Shown: in pieces, positions 25,320 through 34,171 of the stretch
How positions within the stretch are numbered: position 1 is the first letter of the stretch
Layout of the letters: each line of letters starts with the position of its first letter
Assembly (NCBI GenBank): GCA_002347095.1
Contig: DDWZ01000026.1
Span: forward strand, 1-64,000
Origin: Desulfobulbaceae bacterium UBA2273
GTDB lineage: Bacteria > Desulfobacterota > Desulfobulbia > Desulfobulbales > Desulfurivibrionaceae
DNA: 64,000 bases
Reading direction: 5' to 3'
Position numbers and translations under genes: made by a program
Notes under the pieces: generated by a model
Database searches by the model: none
Seen by the model: only the letters and a program-made list of their open reading frames with translations
Told to the model about the DNA's origin: nothing

Positions 25320-26495
25320 ATGCAATTTACCAAGTCTACCTGGCGCAAATCCCTGATCACCGGCACCGTCGTCGCCCTCGGCCTCGCCGGCGCCACCGCG
25401 GCAATGGCCGCGGGCAACTATTCCGGCACCGCCTATATTGCCGGCATGGGCGGTCACTTCGCCAAGGCCGTGTTCAAGATCGACCCCAAGGCCGAGACCC
25501 CCATCACCCTGGACGAACTGGATAAGATCGACATCGGCAGCGGCGCGACCCACCCCACCCATGACGCCCGCATCGACAACAAGGACCGCAACACCATGTT
25601 CTGGTCCACCTACAAGCCAGATGCCGCGGCCAACAACTCCTACCATTACGGCAAGACCGACCTCAAGACCGGCCAGGTCGTAACGGACAAGACCTTCCCG
25701 GTTCCGGCCAAGGTCATGAACACCAAGGCGGGCTACTGCGCTTCCGCCCAGACCAAGAACTTTTTCATGCCCATCTCCATGAACAAACCCGGCTACATCA
25801 GCGTCATCGACAAGAAGACCATGGAGATGAAGCACAACATCTTTCTTGAAGGCACCGAGGCCGACATCAAGGGCGGGGTTAAATACACCCACGGCATCAA
25901 CTCTCCGGACATGAAAGAAATCCTGATCACCCTCAACGAATCCAATGTTGCTCCGGACAACAAGGAGCTGGGCGACGGCATCGGCAAGATGCACATGTTC
26001 GTTCTTGACGCCAAGGCGCTTGAGCAGGGTAAGGTTAAGGTGCTGCGCAAGGGCGTGGCCGACGGCAACGCCAAGAAAACCATCAGCTTCCGTCAGTACT
26101 ACTCACCGGACGGCAAGTACATCGCCAACGCCACCGGCGACATCCTCTTCCTGATCGACGCCAAGACCCTGAAAACCCTGGCCTCCGTGACCATGGCTCC
26201 GCTGGAAGAGACCCACGACGCCATCTTCACCCCGGACAGCAAGTACGTCATGATCACCACCCGCACCAAAGCAGTCCTTCCCGGCTGCAAGGATCCGTCC
26301 AAGCCTGCTGACGGCGAGTGGCGCATGGACGGCCAGTTGCGTCTCTTCGACGTTGCCGCCAAGAAGCTGGTCGGCAAATCGACCTCCGCTTGCCTCAAAT
26401 GCCATGACGAGCAGCTCGGCACCGGCGAAGACGCTCCCCACGCCGTTCTCTGCGGCCTTGACGTGAACTGGGCCAAGGTAGCGAAGAAGAAATAA
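25320..26495 (+). CDS. Exported YncE-like beta-propeller protein with one C-terminal heme c motif
   Basis: A 391-residue periplasmic protein. The signal peptide ends AMAAG (about residue 31). The body is repeat-like with propeller-type blades (YISVIDKKTMEM; FVLDAKALEQGK; ILFLIDAKTLKTLASV; LRLFDVAAKKLVG). Near the C-terminus is a single CxxCH heme attachment site, CLKCHDEQLG. The start ATG has a GAGGAG ribosome site; the frame is open 14 codons further upstream. Lysine is written almost only as AAG and glycine/threonine mostly as GGC/ACC, which hints at strong expression. It is divergent from the NosL/ABC operon and upstream of an FtsX-type permease. Function is unknown; electron transfer or metal delivery is inferred. 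Confidence 0.8.
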   Translation: MQFTKSTWRKSLITGTVVALGLAGATAAMAAGNYSGTAYIAGMGGHFAKAVFKIDPKAETPITLDELDKIDIGSGATHPTHDARIDNKDRNTMFWSTYKPDAAANNSYHYGKTDLKTGQVVTDKTFPVPAKVMNTKAGYCASAQTKNFFMPISMNKPGYISVIDKKTMEMKHNIFLEGTEADIKGGVKYTHGINSPDMKEILITLNESNVAPDNKELGDGIGKMHMFVLDAKALEQGKVKVLRKGVADGNAKKTISFRQYYSPDGKYIANATGDILFLIDAKTLKTLASVTMAPLEETHDAIFTPDSKYVMITTRTKAVLPGCKDPSKPADGEWRMDGQLRLFDVAAKKLVGKSTSACLKCHDEQLGTGEDAPHAVLCGLDVNWAKVAKKK

Positions 26496-26521
26496 GTTTT
26501 CTTCAGCAGCGTTATGTTCTA

Positions 26522-26558
26522 TACAAAAACCGGGGGGCCGCAGCCCTCCGGTTTTTGT
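26522..26558 (+). terminator. Terminator after the heme-propeller gene
   Basis: ACAAAAACCGGGGGG pairs with CCCTCCGGTTTTTGT with one mismatch, a strong stem ending in T-rich sequence, 26 bases after the stop codon. The permease downstream may therefore depend on readthrough or its own promoter. Confidence 0.7.
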
Positions 26559-26602
26559 GTTTTCTGAATCCAACCCCCTTTCCTCAACAGACCAGAAACC
26601 CT

Positions 26603-27796
26603 ATGACACCCCGCAACGCCCACACCATCATCGCCATTGCCTGGAAAGGCGTCACCCGGAAATTGTTCCGCAACCTTATCCTCATGCTGGCGGTTGGTCT
26701 GCTCGTCGCCCTGCTGACCTTTGCCATGCTCTTTAACAAGGCGGTGGAAGACGATATCGAGGAGGCAAGCAAGCGGCTCGGTGCGGACATCGTCATAGTG
26801 CCCTCCGAGGCCAAGGGCAACGCCGAGGAATTCATCCTGGAAAGCAGGATCAAGAGCTTTTACATGGATAAGTTCGTGTTCGACGACATCAACGAGCTGC
26901 CCGACATCAAGCAGGCAACATACCATATCTACCTCAACACCCTGAGTTCCGGATGCTGCAGCATCGACGAAGGGCAGGTCATCGTCTTCGACCAGGACAA
27001 GGATTTCGTCGTCGCCCCCTGGCTGGAAACCGGGCCCAAACGTTTGGAGCCGGGCGAGATCTACGTGGGAAGCTATGTGTACGAGTATCTCGGCCTGATC
27101 AACACGGCCAGCCTTTTTGGCAAGGGCGTCAAGGTGGTCGGCCATCTCCGGCAGACTCGCACCGGCCTTGACCACGGGGTGTTCATGCGCCTCGACGACC
27201 TGAACAAGATATCCCCCGAGGCAACGGGCGGGTATCAGGCCGATAAAATCTCCATCATCTTCATCAAGGTGAAAGACGGGGTACCGACGGACAAGGTGGT
27301 GGCGGATATCCGCACCCTCAACCCCACGGTGGGGGTGATGACCAGAGGCGACATCGGCGCCGACGTCCGGAACACCCTGGGGGACATCCTCCGGGTGTTT
27401 TCCATAACCATCCTGATCTCCTCGCTGCTCGCCCTGCTCCTGGCCTGGTCAACCTTCACCGTGCTTGCCAACGAGCGGCGGCGCGAGGTCGGCATCCTCC
27501 GGGCCATCGGCGCCCATCAGCTCCACATCATGAAGATATTCCTCGCCGAGGCATTGCTGATCAGCACCATGGGCGGCGCGGCCGGAGTGATCATCGGCCA
27601 TTCCCTGATCCATTACCTGGCCAAGGATTTTACCCTGCTCCGCACGCTGGGCACGGTTTCGACCATTACCACGGCCAACATCACCATCGGGCTCATTGCC
27701 ATGGGTGTCGGCATCGTCATCTGTCTGCTCGGCGCGGCCATCCCCATTTTCCGCCTGGCCCGGATGGAACCGCTGCTGGCGATCAAGGAAGCCTGA
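26603..27796 (+). CDS. FtsX/MacB-type ABC transporter permease, second copy
   Basis: A 397-residue permease: one N-terminal membrane segment, a periplasmic domain of about 200 residues with a cysteine pair (TLSSGCCSIDEGQV), and three C-terminal membrane segments with coupling phrase ANERRREVGILRAIG. Its likely ATPase is encoded divergently at 24315-25004. The ATG at 26603 is chosen because it begins just before the first membrane segment; the frame is open to 26555 over the terminator. Together with the propeller gene it forms the rightward arm of the NosL cluster. Confidence 0.87.
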   Translation: MTPRNAHTIIAIAWKGVTRKLFRNLILMLAVGLLVALLTFAMLFNKAVEDDIEEASKRLGADIVIVPSEAKGNAEEFILESRIKSFYMDKFVFDDINELPDIKQATYHIYLNTLSSGCCSIDEGQVIVFDQDKDFVVAPWLETGPKRLEPGEIYVGSYVYEYLGLINTASLFGKGVKVVGHLRQTRTGLDHGVFMRLDDLNKISPEATGGYQADKISIIFIKVKDGVPTDKVVADIRTLNPTVGVMTRGDIGADVRNTLGDILRVFSITILISSLLALLLAWSTFTVLANERRREVGILRAIGAHQLHIMKIFLAEALLISTMGGAAGVIIGHSLIHYLAKDFTLLRTLGTVSTITTANITIGLIAMGVGIVICLLGAAIPIFRLARMEPLLAIKEA

Positions 27797-27811
27797 TTAG
27801 CTGATAACCGT

Positions 27812-27851
27812 CAGCTAAAATTGCTCAGGACATCCCGAGCAATTTTAGCTG
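27812..27851. terminator. Bidirectional terminator between the ABC permease and cbiH
   Basis: A perfect 15-bp inverted repeat (27812-27826 with 27837-27851) with A/T-rich arms sits between two convergent genes. AAAA on one side and TTTT on the other allow use in both directions. Confidence 0.75.
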
Positions 27852-27881
27852 GCAGCTAGCCACTGACTGCTGTCAGCCGCC

Positions 27882-28652
27882 CTATAACGCATATTTTGCC
27901 GCGTAACCCCGGGGCGTGACCATGAACCCCTGCCAGGCAAAGGTCATGGAGTTGCCGATGATGATGGTGGTCTGCATGTCGATCTCGCTCTCCAGCATCT
28001 TGCCGAGGGTGGTGAGCACAATCCGTTCATTCTCGCGGGTGGCGGCGGTGACGATGCCCACCGGGGTTTCCAGGGCACGGTGCGCCAGCAGGATCTCCCG
28101 GGCCTTGACGATGTGCTCGGCCCGTCTCTTCGATTTCGGGTTATAGAGCACCACGACAAAATCCGCCGCTGCCGCAGCCTCAAGCCGGTTCTCGATTTTT
28201 TCCCAGGGGGTTAGCAAGTCGGAAAGACTGATCGCGGCGAAATCATGCATGAGCGGCGCGCCCAAGCGGGAGGCGCAGGCATTGAGCGCGGCGATGCCTG
28301 CGATTACCTCGATATCGACGCACACGTTCTGCTCGCGGGCCATCTCAAAAACTAAACCGGCCATGGCATAGATGCCTGGATCCCCTCCGGAGACCAAGGC
28401 CACTGTTTTGCCTCCCGCAGCCAAGTCCAGAGCCTTGCGGCAACGGTCAACCTCCTTCATCATCTGTGAAGCAAGAACTTCCTTGCCCGCAAGAAATTCA
28501 GGAATCAAATCAAGGTAGGTCTGGTAGCCGACAATCACTTCGGACGCGACAAGGGCCTCGGCTGCCGCGGGGGTCATATGTCGAGCAGAGCCCGGTCCTG
28601 TTCCGACAACGTACAGTTTACCAGTGCCACCGCCATGGTTACATTGTGCCAT
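27882..28652 (-). CDS. cbiH: Precorrin-3B/cobalt-precorrin-3 C17-methyltransferase
   Basis: A 256-residue SAM-dependent tetrapyrrole methylase with the family N-terminal phrase KLYVVGTGPG, SGGDPGIYAMAG and VVLYNPKSK. It contracts the ring by methylating C17 in the anaerobic pathway. It is the last gene of the cbi operon. With the ATG at 28652 it overlaps cbiG by 79 bases, unusually long; no better start is visible inside the overlap, because the conserved KLYVVG strand lies within it. Confidence 0.92.
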   Translation of the reverse strand: MAQCNHGGGTGKLYVVGTGPGSARHMTPAAAEALVASEVIVGYQTYLDLIPEFLAGKEVLASQMMKEVDRCRKALDLAAGGKTVALVSGGDPGIYAMAGLVFEMAREQNVCVDIEVIAGIAALNACASRLGAPLMHDFAAISLSDLLTPWEKIENRLEAAAAADFVVVLYNPKSKRRAEHIVKAREILLAHRALETPVGIVTAATRENERIVLTTLGKMLESEIDMQTTIIIGNSMTFAWQGFMVTPRGYAAKYAL

Positions 28653-29578
28653 TTTCTTTTCCCAACCAGTAAATCGTTACTCTGTGCGCTGAGCAGGGCA
28701 GCGGGTTCGGCTACGCCGATTGCGCCCACATTCCGCAGCGCTGCTTCGGAAATCGTTACATTCGCAACCTTGTTCAACTCTTCTTTGCTGAAAAAATCTA
28801 TCCGGACGCCCAACTCTTCGGCACAGGCCAGCAATCCAACCTCATCCTGCTTAAGGTCGATGGAAGCAAGGTTGCGAATGCTCAATTGCGACAATCCCTG
28901 TTCAATAAACAACTCTTCACAGGCATGCATGAGTTCCGCCACGGGAACCCCACGATTGCAGCCTACTCCGATCACCAGATTCCTGGGGCGGAACACCACG
29001 GCAGAACCGTAATCGCCAAGATGGGGCGAAACCACGATATCGGCCAGTGCCGGGCCGGCAACCTGCACCAATCCTTGGGGCAACGAAACTATCGCCACCT
29101 CGGAGAAAAGCTTAAGATTACCGATGTTGACCAACTTGGCGCTGACTTTGGTTAAACTTTCCTTTCTCTCACAGACAAGATCCTGATCCCTGGCCCAAAG
29201 ATCAAGGGCCACAAGCCCCAAGGTGTCGGAGGCAGTGGTGATGACCGCTTCGCCGCCGAGCATTGCCGCCACCTGCCGGGCCAAATCGTTGCCCCCGCCC
29301 AGATGGCCGGAAAGCAGGCTGACGGCATGACACCCCTTTTCATCCACCACCACCACGCACGGGTCGCTCTCCTTTCCTTGCAAAAGCGGGGCAATAGCCC
29401 GCACCACAATTCCGGTGGCCATGACACAGACAAAGCCGTCCATTTCCTGCCAGTGTTGGGCCAGAGACTGGACCACTCCACCCCCTTGGGGCAGTAGCAA
29501 AGCTTCCGGCATTTTGGTTGCTAAATCAGCAGCCAACTCCCTGCCGCCGTCGGTTATAGCGAGGAGACCAATTTTCAT
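28574..29578 (-). CDS. cbiG: Cobalt-precorrin-5A hydrolase
   Basis: A 334-residue CbiG that opens the delta-lactone ring after C17 methylation. The N-terminal domain has DEKGCHAVSLLSGHLGGGND; the C-terminal domain starts with GVGCNRGVPVAELMHA. Length is normal. It starts three bases after the cbiF stop and overlaps cbiH. Confidence 0.93.
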   Translation of the reverse strand: MKIGLLAITDGGRELAADLATKMPEALLLPQGGGVVQSLAQHWQEMDGFVCVMATGIVVRAIAPLLQGKESDPCVVVVDEKGCHAVSLLSGHLGGGNDLARQVAAMLGGEAVITTASDTLGLVALDLWARDQDLVCERKESLTKVSAKLVNIGNLKLFSEVAIVSLPQGLVQVAGPALADIVVSPHLGDYGSAVVFRPRNLVIGVGCNRGVPVAELMHACEELFIEQGLSQLSIRNLASIDLKQDEVGLLACAEELGVRIDFFSKEELNKVANVTISEAALRNVGAIGVAEPAALLSAQSNDLLVGKRKWHNVTMAVALVNCTLSEQDRALLDI

Positions 29579-29581
29579 GGC

Positions 29582-30361
29582 TTACTGAGCCGCATCCCGA
29601 AAACCATGACCGAAATGCCGGTCATACAGCTTGGACAGAGCCGGAGGCGGACAACTGGCCAGCACCTTCCCCACCGCGATGATCGCGGTTTTGGTGATCC
29701 CCGCCTCCTTGACCTTGGCCCCAATGCTGGCAAGGGTTCCTCGGATGATCCGTTCCTCGGGCCAGCTCACCTTTTCCACCACCGCCACCGGGGTGTCCTG
29801 CGAGTAGCCGCCGCTGAGCAGATCAGCCACGACTTGCTCAATCATGCCGACACTGAGCAGGATCAACATGGTGGCCTGATGGCTTGCCAGGGAGGAAAGA
29901 CTTTCCTGCTCCGGCACCGGGGTCCGCCCTGCTCTGCGAGTGATGATCACGGTCTGCGAGACCTCGGGCAGGGTCAACTCGGTGGCCAGGGCTGCGGCTG
30001 TGGCAACGGCAGAACTCACCCCAGGCACCACCTGAAAGGGAATCTCTGCGGCAACCAAACGGGCAATCTGCTCGTTGATGGCACCATAGATGGAAGGATC
30101 GCCGGTATGGAGCCGGACCACCCTTTTCCCTTGCTCTTGGGCACCGATCACCAGAGCCATGACCTCGTCGAGATTCAGGCCGGCGGAACTATGCACCTTG
30201 GCATTCACCCCTGCAAGCAGGGCCTCGGGCACCAGGCTGCCGGTGTAGACGATGCAATCTGCCTCCCGCAGCAACCGCTGCCCTTTGACCGTAATCAGCT
30301 CCGGGTCGCCCGGCCCTGCCCCTACGAAATATACGGGAAACCGCTCCGTGCTTGGGCTCAT
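29582..30361 (-). CDS. cbiF: Cobalt-precorrin-4 C11-methyltransferase
   Basis: A 259-residue SAM-dependent methylase with VYFVGAGPGDPELITVKG at the start, VYTGSLVP, and HTGDPSIYGAINEQ in the substrate region, which distinguishes C11 methylases. Its start overlaps the cbiL stop by four bases. Confidence 0.94.
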   Translation of the reverse strand: MSPSTERFPVYFVGAGPGDPELITVKGQRLLREADCIVYTGSLVPEALLAGVNAKVHSSAGLNLDEVMALVIGAQEQGKRVVRLHTGDPSIYGAINEQIARLVAAEIPFQVVPGVSSAVATAAALATELTLPEVSQTVIITRRAGRTPVPEQESLSSLASHQATMLILLSVGMIEQVVADLLSGGYSQDTPVAVVEKVSWPEERIIRGTLASIGAKVKEAGITKTAIIAVGKVLASCPPPALSKLYDRHFGHGFRDAAQ

Positions 30362-31092
30362 GACTTTCTCACGATGATGGTGGAAAAATAATGGGGCTCA
30401 TCATTATTACCTGTAAGCGCGGTGGTCAGGTCACGCCTTATCCGCTGGCCGTTCTGGCTCGTGCGCTCCACCAGCACAGCCTTGTCGAGCAGATTCATCT
30501 CGGTGAGCAGCGGCACCAGCCGGTCCATGACCCGGTGCACCTTCATGAGGACCACCGAGTCGAACTGCTCCAGGGTCTCCCGCAAGCGGCCATTTTCAAA
30601 GGTGGCCGGAATGACCACCAGCCGGTCGTCGCCCAGACAGAGCGGCTGCCCTGCGGCCGCAGCGGAAGCGCCTATGGCGGAGACCCCGGGAATGATCTCC
30701 ACCGGCAGATCAGGGGCCAGGGTAAACAGGGTTTCGCAGACATAAAAACCGGTGCTGTAGATGGCCGGATCGCCAAGGGTTGGAAAGGCCACATCCCGGC
30801 CCGCCTGCAAATGGCCAACGATCTGGGCTGCCGCCGCATCCCAGGCCTTTTTCACCTCCGGGTCCGGCGTTTGTCCCATGCGAACCTTTTTCATGGGGAA
30901 ATGGTGGGTGATGATCTCCTTGTCCCCACGCGCCACTACCCCTTCCGCAATCCCCAGGGCCGTGCTTGCCCCGTTCTTTTTCGCCGCAGGGGCAAGCCAC
31001 ACCCCGCAACGCTCCAAAATCCGCACGGCCTTGAGGGTCATGAGCTCCGGATCGCCAGGCCCCACGCCAACCACATACAATGTTCCCTTCAT
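30358..31092 (-). CDS. cbiL: Cobalt-precorrin-2 C20-methyltransferase
   Basis: A 244-residue SAM-dependent methylase with LYVVGVGPGDPELMTLKA, the family phrase TLGDPAIYSTGFYV, and GVSAIGASAAAAGQPL. It adds the C20 methyl group that later leaves on ring contraction. It overlaps both neighbours by about four bases, so it is tightly coupled in the operon. Confidence 0.94.
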   Translation of the reverse strand: MKGTLYVVGVGPGDPELMTLKAVRILERCGVWLAPAAKKNGASTALGIAEGVVARGDKEIITHHFPMKKVRMGQTPDPEVKKAWDAAAAQIVGHLQAGRDVAFPTLGDPAIYSTGFYVCETLFTLAPDLPVEIIPGVSAIGASAAAAGQPLCLGDDRLVVIPATFENGRLRETLEQFDSVVLMKVHRVMDRLVPLLTEMNLLDKAVLVERTSQNGQRIRRDLTTALTGNNDEPHYFSTIIVRKS

Positions 31093-32306
31093 TTTCTACC
31101 TGTCATAACTGTTATGGGATTCAATACCTTTCCCGATTCTGTTTCGGGAAAAGTCGTTCGTTCAATCTGTACTCGGGTCAAATCAACCTGTAGGCCATGC
31201 ATGGCCATGCACTGCGGCGCCTCGGCCACGGTTGCGCCTATCACTCCGTTCACCACCATCCTGCCCCCGCTGGGCAGACGATCAGCAGCCCGGCCAATGA
31301 TTTCTGACAATTTGCCGCCGCTGCCGCCGACAAAGACTCGGTCCGGAGCCGGCAGACTATTTAAAACCTCGGTTGCCTCACCCTGGATGGGGATGATGTT
31401 GTAGCAGCCGAATTGCCGGATGTTATTTTTCACATTGGCAAAGGCCTCGGGATGCTGATCAACGGCAAAGACGGTCAAGCCAGGATGCAAACGGGCTGCG
31501 GCCACGGAGACAGAGCCGCTGCCTGCGCCAATATCCCAAAGCACTCCGGTGCTTGGAAGCCGCAGTCCATGCAGGGTCAGGACCCGCACCTCGTCCTTGG
31601 TGATCAGGCCACGGCTGTGGGCAATCTCTTCCTCGGTAAGGCCGAACACCGGGATGCCCTCTGCCGCCAGAGGCGGTCGGGTGACGATCAGCACATTCAG
31701 CTCGGCAAAATCCTGCCTCGCAGCCTCGGCAAGGGTGCCGGAGAAAAGACGCTCATCCGTTGCCCCCAGATTCTCCGCCACATGCACCCGGCACTGGGCC
31801 AACAGGGGTTCATCTTCGATCAGCTCCAGATACTCGATAAGCTGTCGGGTCAGAGCGGCAGGCGTGTTGTGCCGGTCGGTGAAGACAAAGGTCTTTTCAC
31901 TATCCAGCAGCAGGCCGGGGGCATGCAGGATTTTCCTCCCGTGGAGGCTGACCATCTTCATGTCGTCCCAGGGCAATGTAAACCGGGCACAGGCCTCCTG
32001 CATGGTGGAGAGCGCAGGAAGTACCACCAGTTGTTCCGCCCCGAATTCCTTGAGCAGCTTGCGACCGATTCCGTAAAACAGCGGATCGCCGCTGGCCAGC
32101 ACCCCAACATCCCTGCTGGCCAGTGCCTCCCGGATACTCGCCAGGGCAGGCGTCAAGGGGGAGATGGGGAGTTGCTTCGCCGCCATCTCTTGCACCAGGG
32201 CCAGATGGCGGTAGTCGCCCACGATGAGTTCGCAACGGGCCAGCATCGCGGTCTGTTGCGCCGTGAGGCCATGACAGCCAACGCCGATCAGCATCAAGCT
32301 ATACAT
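31089..32306 (-). CDS. cbiET: Fused cobalt-precorrin-7 C5-methyltransferase and C15-methyltransferase/decarboxylase
   Basis: A 405-residue CbiE-CbiT fusion (CobL-like). The CbiE half (about 1-205) has GVGCHGLTAQQTAMLARC and ASGDPLFYGIGRKLL. The CbiT half (about 215-405) has the SAM motif LWDIGAGSGSVSVAAARLHP and VFVGGSGGKLSE. It methylates C5 and C15 and decarboxylates the ring-C acetate. It overlaps cbiD by eight bases. Confidence 0.94.
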   Translation of the reverse strand: MYSLMLIGVGCHGLTAQQTAMLARCELIVGDYRHLALVQEMAAKQLPISPLTPALASIREALASRDVGVLASGDPLFYGIGRKLLKEFGAEQLVVLPALSTMQEACARFTLPWDDMKMVSLHGRKILHAPGLLLDSEKTFVFTDRHNTPAALTRQLIEYLELIEDEPLLAQCRVHVAENLGATDERLFSGTLAEAARQDFAELNVLIVTRPPLAAEGIPVFGLTEEEIAHSRGLITKDEVRVLTLHGLRLPSTGVLWDIGAGSGSVSVAAARLHPGLTVFAVDQHPEAFANVKNNIRQFGCYNIIPIQGEATEVLNSLPAPDRVFVGGSGGKLSEIIGRAADRLPSGGRMVVNGVIGATVAEAPQCMAMHGLQVDLTRVQIERTTFPETESGKVLNPITVMTGRK

Positions 32307-33525
32307 GCAGCTCCACCTGGGTATGGTTGTTCACCAGATAGACCCGCACCGGCAACCCGGAAACCTTGTGGGCATATTGCCGCGCCGCTTCGCAGACCGC
32401 CCGGATCAAATCGTCCCGGCCCTGTTCATGCAACCGCTCGTGAATCTCCCGGGCAGTGTTGACCTCTTTGAGGCTTGCCAGCAAGGACGAATCCGCCCCC
32501 AACCGTGCCAGCAATGCCAGCCCGTCCGTCACTTCCAAGGCGCCGTGCCGGACATGGGTCTGGGGAATTTCCAGGGCCGCCTTCATGATCTTTGCCCACA
32601 TCCCGGCCAGATGGATGGTGGAAAAGCCGCGCCTGGCCGCAGCCAGCAGGGAAAATTCCAGATAATCCCCCATCATGGCATAGGCCTCCTCCGGCAGGGT
32701 GAGCAGGGTCTGCACCCCCTTTTCCGAGGTGCGACCGGTGGAAAGCACCACCTCCGTAAGCCCGGCCTCTTGGGCCACGGACAGAGAGACCTCGATAGTG
32801 GCGGTCCACGCTTCGGCGGACACCGGGCGGACAATACCGGTGGTGCCGAGGATCGAAAGACCGCCCACGATGCCCAACCGCCTGTTCAATGTCTTCTCCG
32901 CCAGTCCCTCGCCCCTGGGCACGGAAATCTCCACCTGAATTCTTTTGCTCGCCTCTGTGCCCAAGGCTTCCAGAACTGCGGCCAGAATCATCCGGCGCGG
33001 CACAGGGTTGATTGCCGGCTCCCCAGGCCTAACTGCGAGTCCCGGCTTGGTTACCCGGCCAACCCCAGCCCCGCCGCAGAGAAAAACATTTGTTTGTCCG
33101 AGCCGGATACAAATCGGCTCTCCCTCCCTCAACGGAAGGGGGCTGGGGGGTGGGTGAACTTGCAACCTGCCTGGTCCATCGCTGTTTCCCCCTCTCCCTA
33201 ACCCTTCCCCCCCCAGGTAAGCGCAGACTCCGGGGGGGAGAGAACTTTTACCGGCGGCTTCCTCCGGCAAAAAAGAAACGCTGGCCACAATCTCCGCGCC
33301 GTTGGTCACATCAGGATCGTCCCCGGCGTCCTTGATTACCGCGGCCCAGGCCTGGCCGGACTTTACTTGGCAGTGATGCACCGCAAAGCCATGGCGGATG
33401 CCATCGGGAAAGGGAATCTCCACCTGCTCGGGACGAGGCCGTCCCATAAGCAGCAGCACCGCCGCCTTGGCCGCCGCAGCAGCACAAGCGCCGGTGGTAT
33501 ATCCGCTTCGCAGTCTGCGCGCCAT
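32299..33525 (-). CDS. cbiD: Cobalt-precorrin-5B C1-methyltransferase with in-frame repeat insertion
   Basis: A 408-residue CbiD, about 40 residues longer than usual. It opens with LRSGYTTGACAAAAAKAA and keeps the conserved core phrases GVGRVTKPGL, GEPAINPVPRRMI and GTTGIVRPVS. Between residues about 93 and 137 the normal text is interrupted by a proline/glycine-rich stretch (including HPPPSPLPLREGE) translated from a dispersed palindromic repeat (33115-33251). Sequence on both sides is intact and in frame, so the protein may still work with a surface loop. It lies seven bases downstream of cbiC. Confidence 0.92.
   Translation of the reverse strand: MARRLRSGYTTGACAAAAAKAAVLLLMGRPRPEQVEIPFPDGIRHGFAVHHCQVKSGQAWAAVIKDAGDDPDVTNGAEIVASVSFLPEEAAGKSSLPPGVCAYLGGEGLGRGGNSDGPGRLQVHPPPSPLPLREGEPICIRLGQTNVFLCGGAGVGRVTKPGLAVRPGEPAINPVPRRMILAAVLEALGTEASKRIQVEISVPRGEGLAEKTLNRRLGIVGGLSILGTTGIVRPVSAEAWTATIEVSLSVAQEAGLTEVVLSTGRTSEKGVQTLLTLPEEAYAMMGDYLEFSLLAAARRGFSTIHLAGMWAKIMKAALEIPQTHVRHGALEVTDGLALLARLGADSSLLASLKEVNTAREIHERLHEQGRDDLIRAVCEAARQYAHKVSGLPVRVYLVNNHTQVELHV
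33115..33251 (-). repeat. CCCTCCCCC-type palindromic repeat inserted in frame in cbiD, copy B
   Basis: Read on the minus strand this stretch aligns with the intergenic repeat at about 3146-3237, with about 11 differences over roughly 88 bases by eye, including the shared centre TTCACCCACCCCCCAGCCCCC... and flanking G-rich and C-rich hairpin arms. It adds about 44 codons to cbiD without breaking the frame. Confidence 0.75.
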
Positions 33526-33532
33526 GGGTTCC

Positions 33533-34171
33533 TTATGCCTCTTTTGCCAGACGGATCAGCGCATTGACAATGGCAACAGCCACCGGAGTGCCGCCCTTTC
33601 TGCCCAGGCAGGTGATAAAGGGGTATGTCTTTTCGCTCAGCAGTTCCTTGGATTCTGCGGCATTGACAAAGCCAACGGGCGCTCCGACCACCAGGCCGGG
33701 GCGCAGCTCCGGGGCCAGTACATCCCAGCCCTCCATGACCTTGAGCAGAGCGGTGGGTGCGTTGCCCACCGAGATGATGCCGGCATTTTCCTGCAACCCC
33801 CTCTCAATGGCCACCTCGGAACGGGTGAGGCCGCGCTCTTTGGCGATCCGCGCCACTTCCGGGACAGACACCTTGCAGATCACCGTGCCTCCCCAAGCTG
33901 CGAGCAGCCCCTTGCTCACCCCGGCCGCGCCCATGTTGACATCGGTCAGGATATTGCGTCCCGCCCGGATTGCGGCAATCCCGGCGTCAATGGCCTGGGG
34001 ATGAAAAACCAGGCTTTCGGCAAAGGAAAAATCCCCGGTAGCGTGGATCACCCGCTGGACCACTTTGAAGGTTCTGGGATCAAAGTCGGTGGGACCAAGC
34101 TCCTCGGCAATGATACGGAAGCTTTCCGCCTCGATGGCTTCCGGTGCTATCTGCATGATGGTGCTCTTCAT
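33533..34171 (-). CDS. cbiC: Cobalt-precorrin-8 methylmutase
   Basis: A 212-residue CbiC that moves the C11 methyl group to C12. Typical phrases are ATGDFSFAESLVFHPQAI, SVGNAPTALLKVME and GAPVGFVNAAESKELL. The ATG at 34171 overlaps the cbiA stop (ATGA) and has a GGGAGAG ribosome site; the frame is open 11 codons further upstream. Confidence 0.94.
   Translation of the reverse strand: MKSTIMQIAPEAIEAESFRIIAEELGPTDFDPRTFKVVQRVIHATGDFSFAESLVFHPQAIDAGIAAIRAGRNILTDVNMGAAGVSKGLLAAWGGTVICKVSVPEVARIAKERGLTRSEVAIERGLQENAGIISVGNAPTALLKVMEGWDVLAPELRPGLVVGAPVGFVNAAESKELLSEKTYPFITCLGRKGGTPVAVAIVNALIRLAKEA

Noticed and set aside
19995..27796. Nitrous oxide reductase operon
   Set aside because: NosL is present but nosZ, nosD, nosF and nosY are absent, and the ABC permeases are of the FtsX type rather than NosY.
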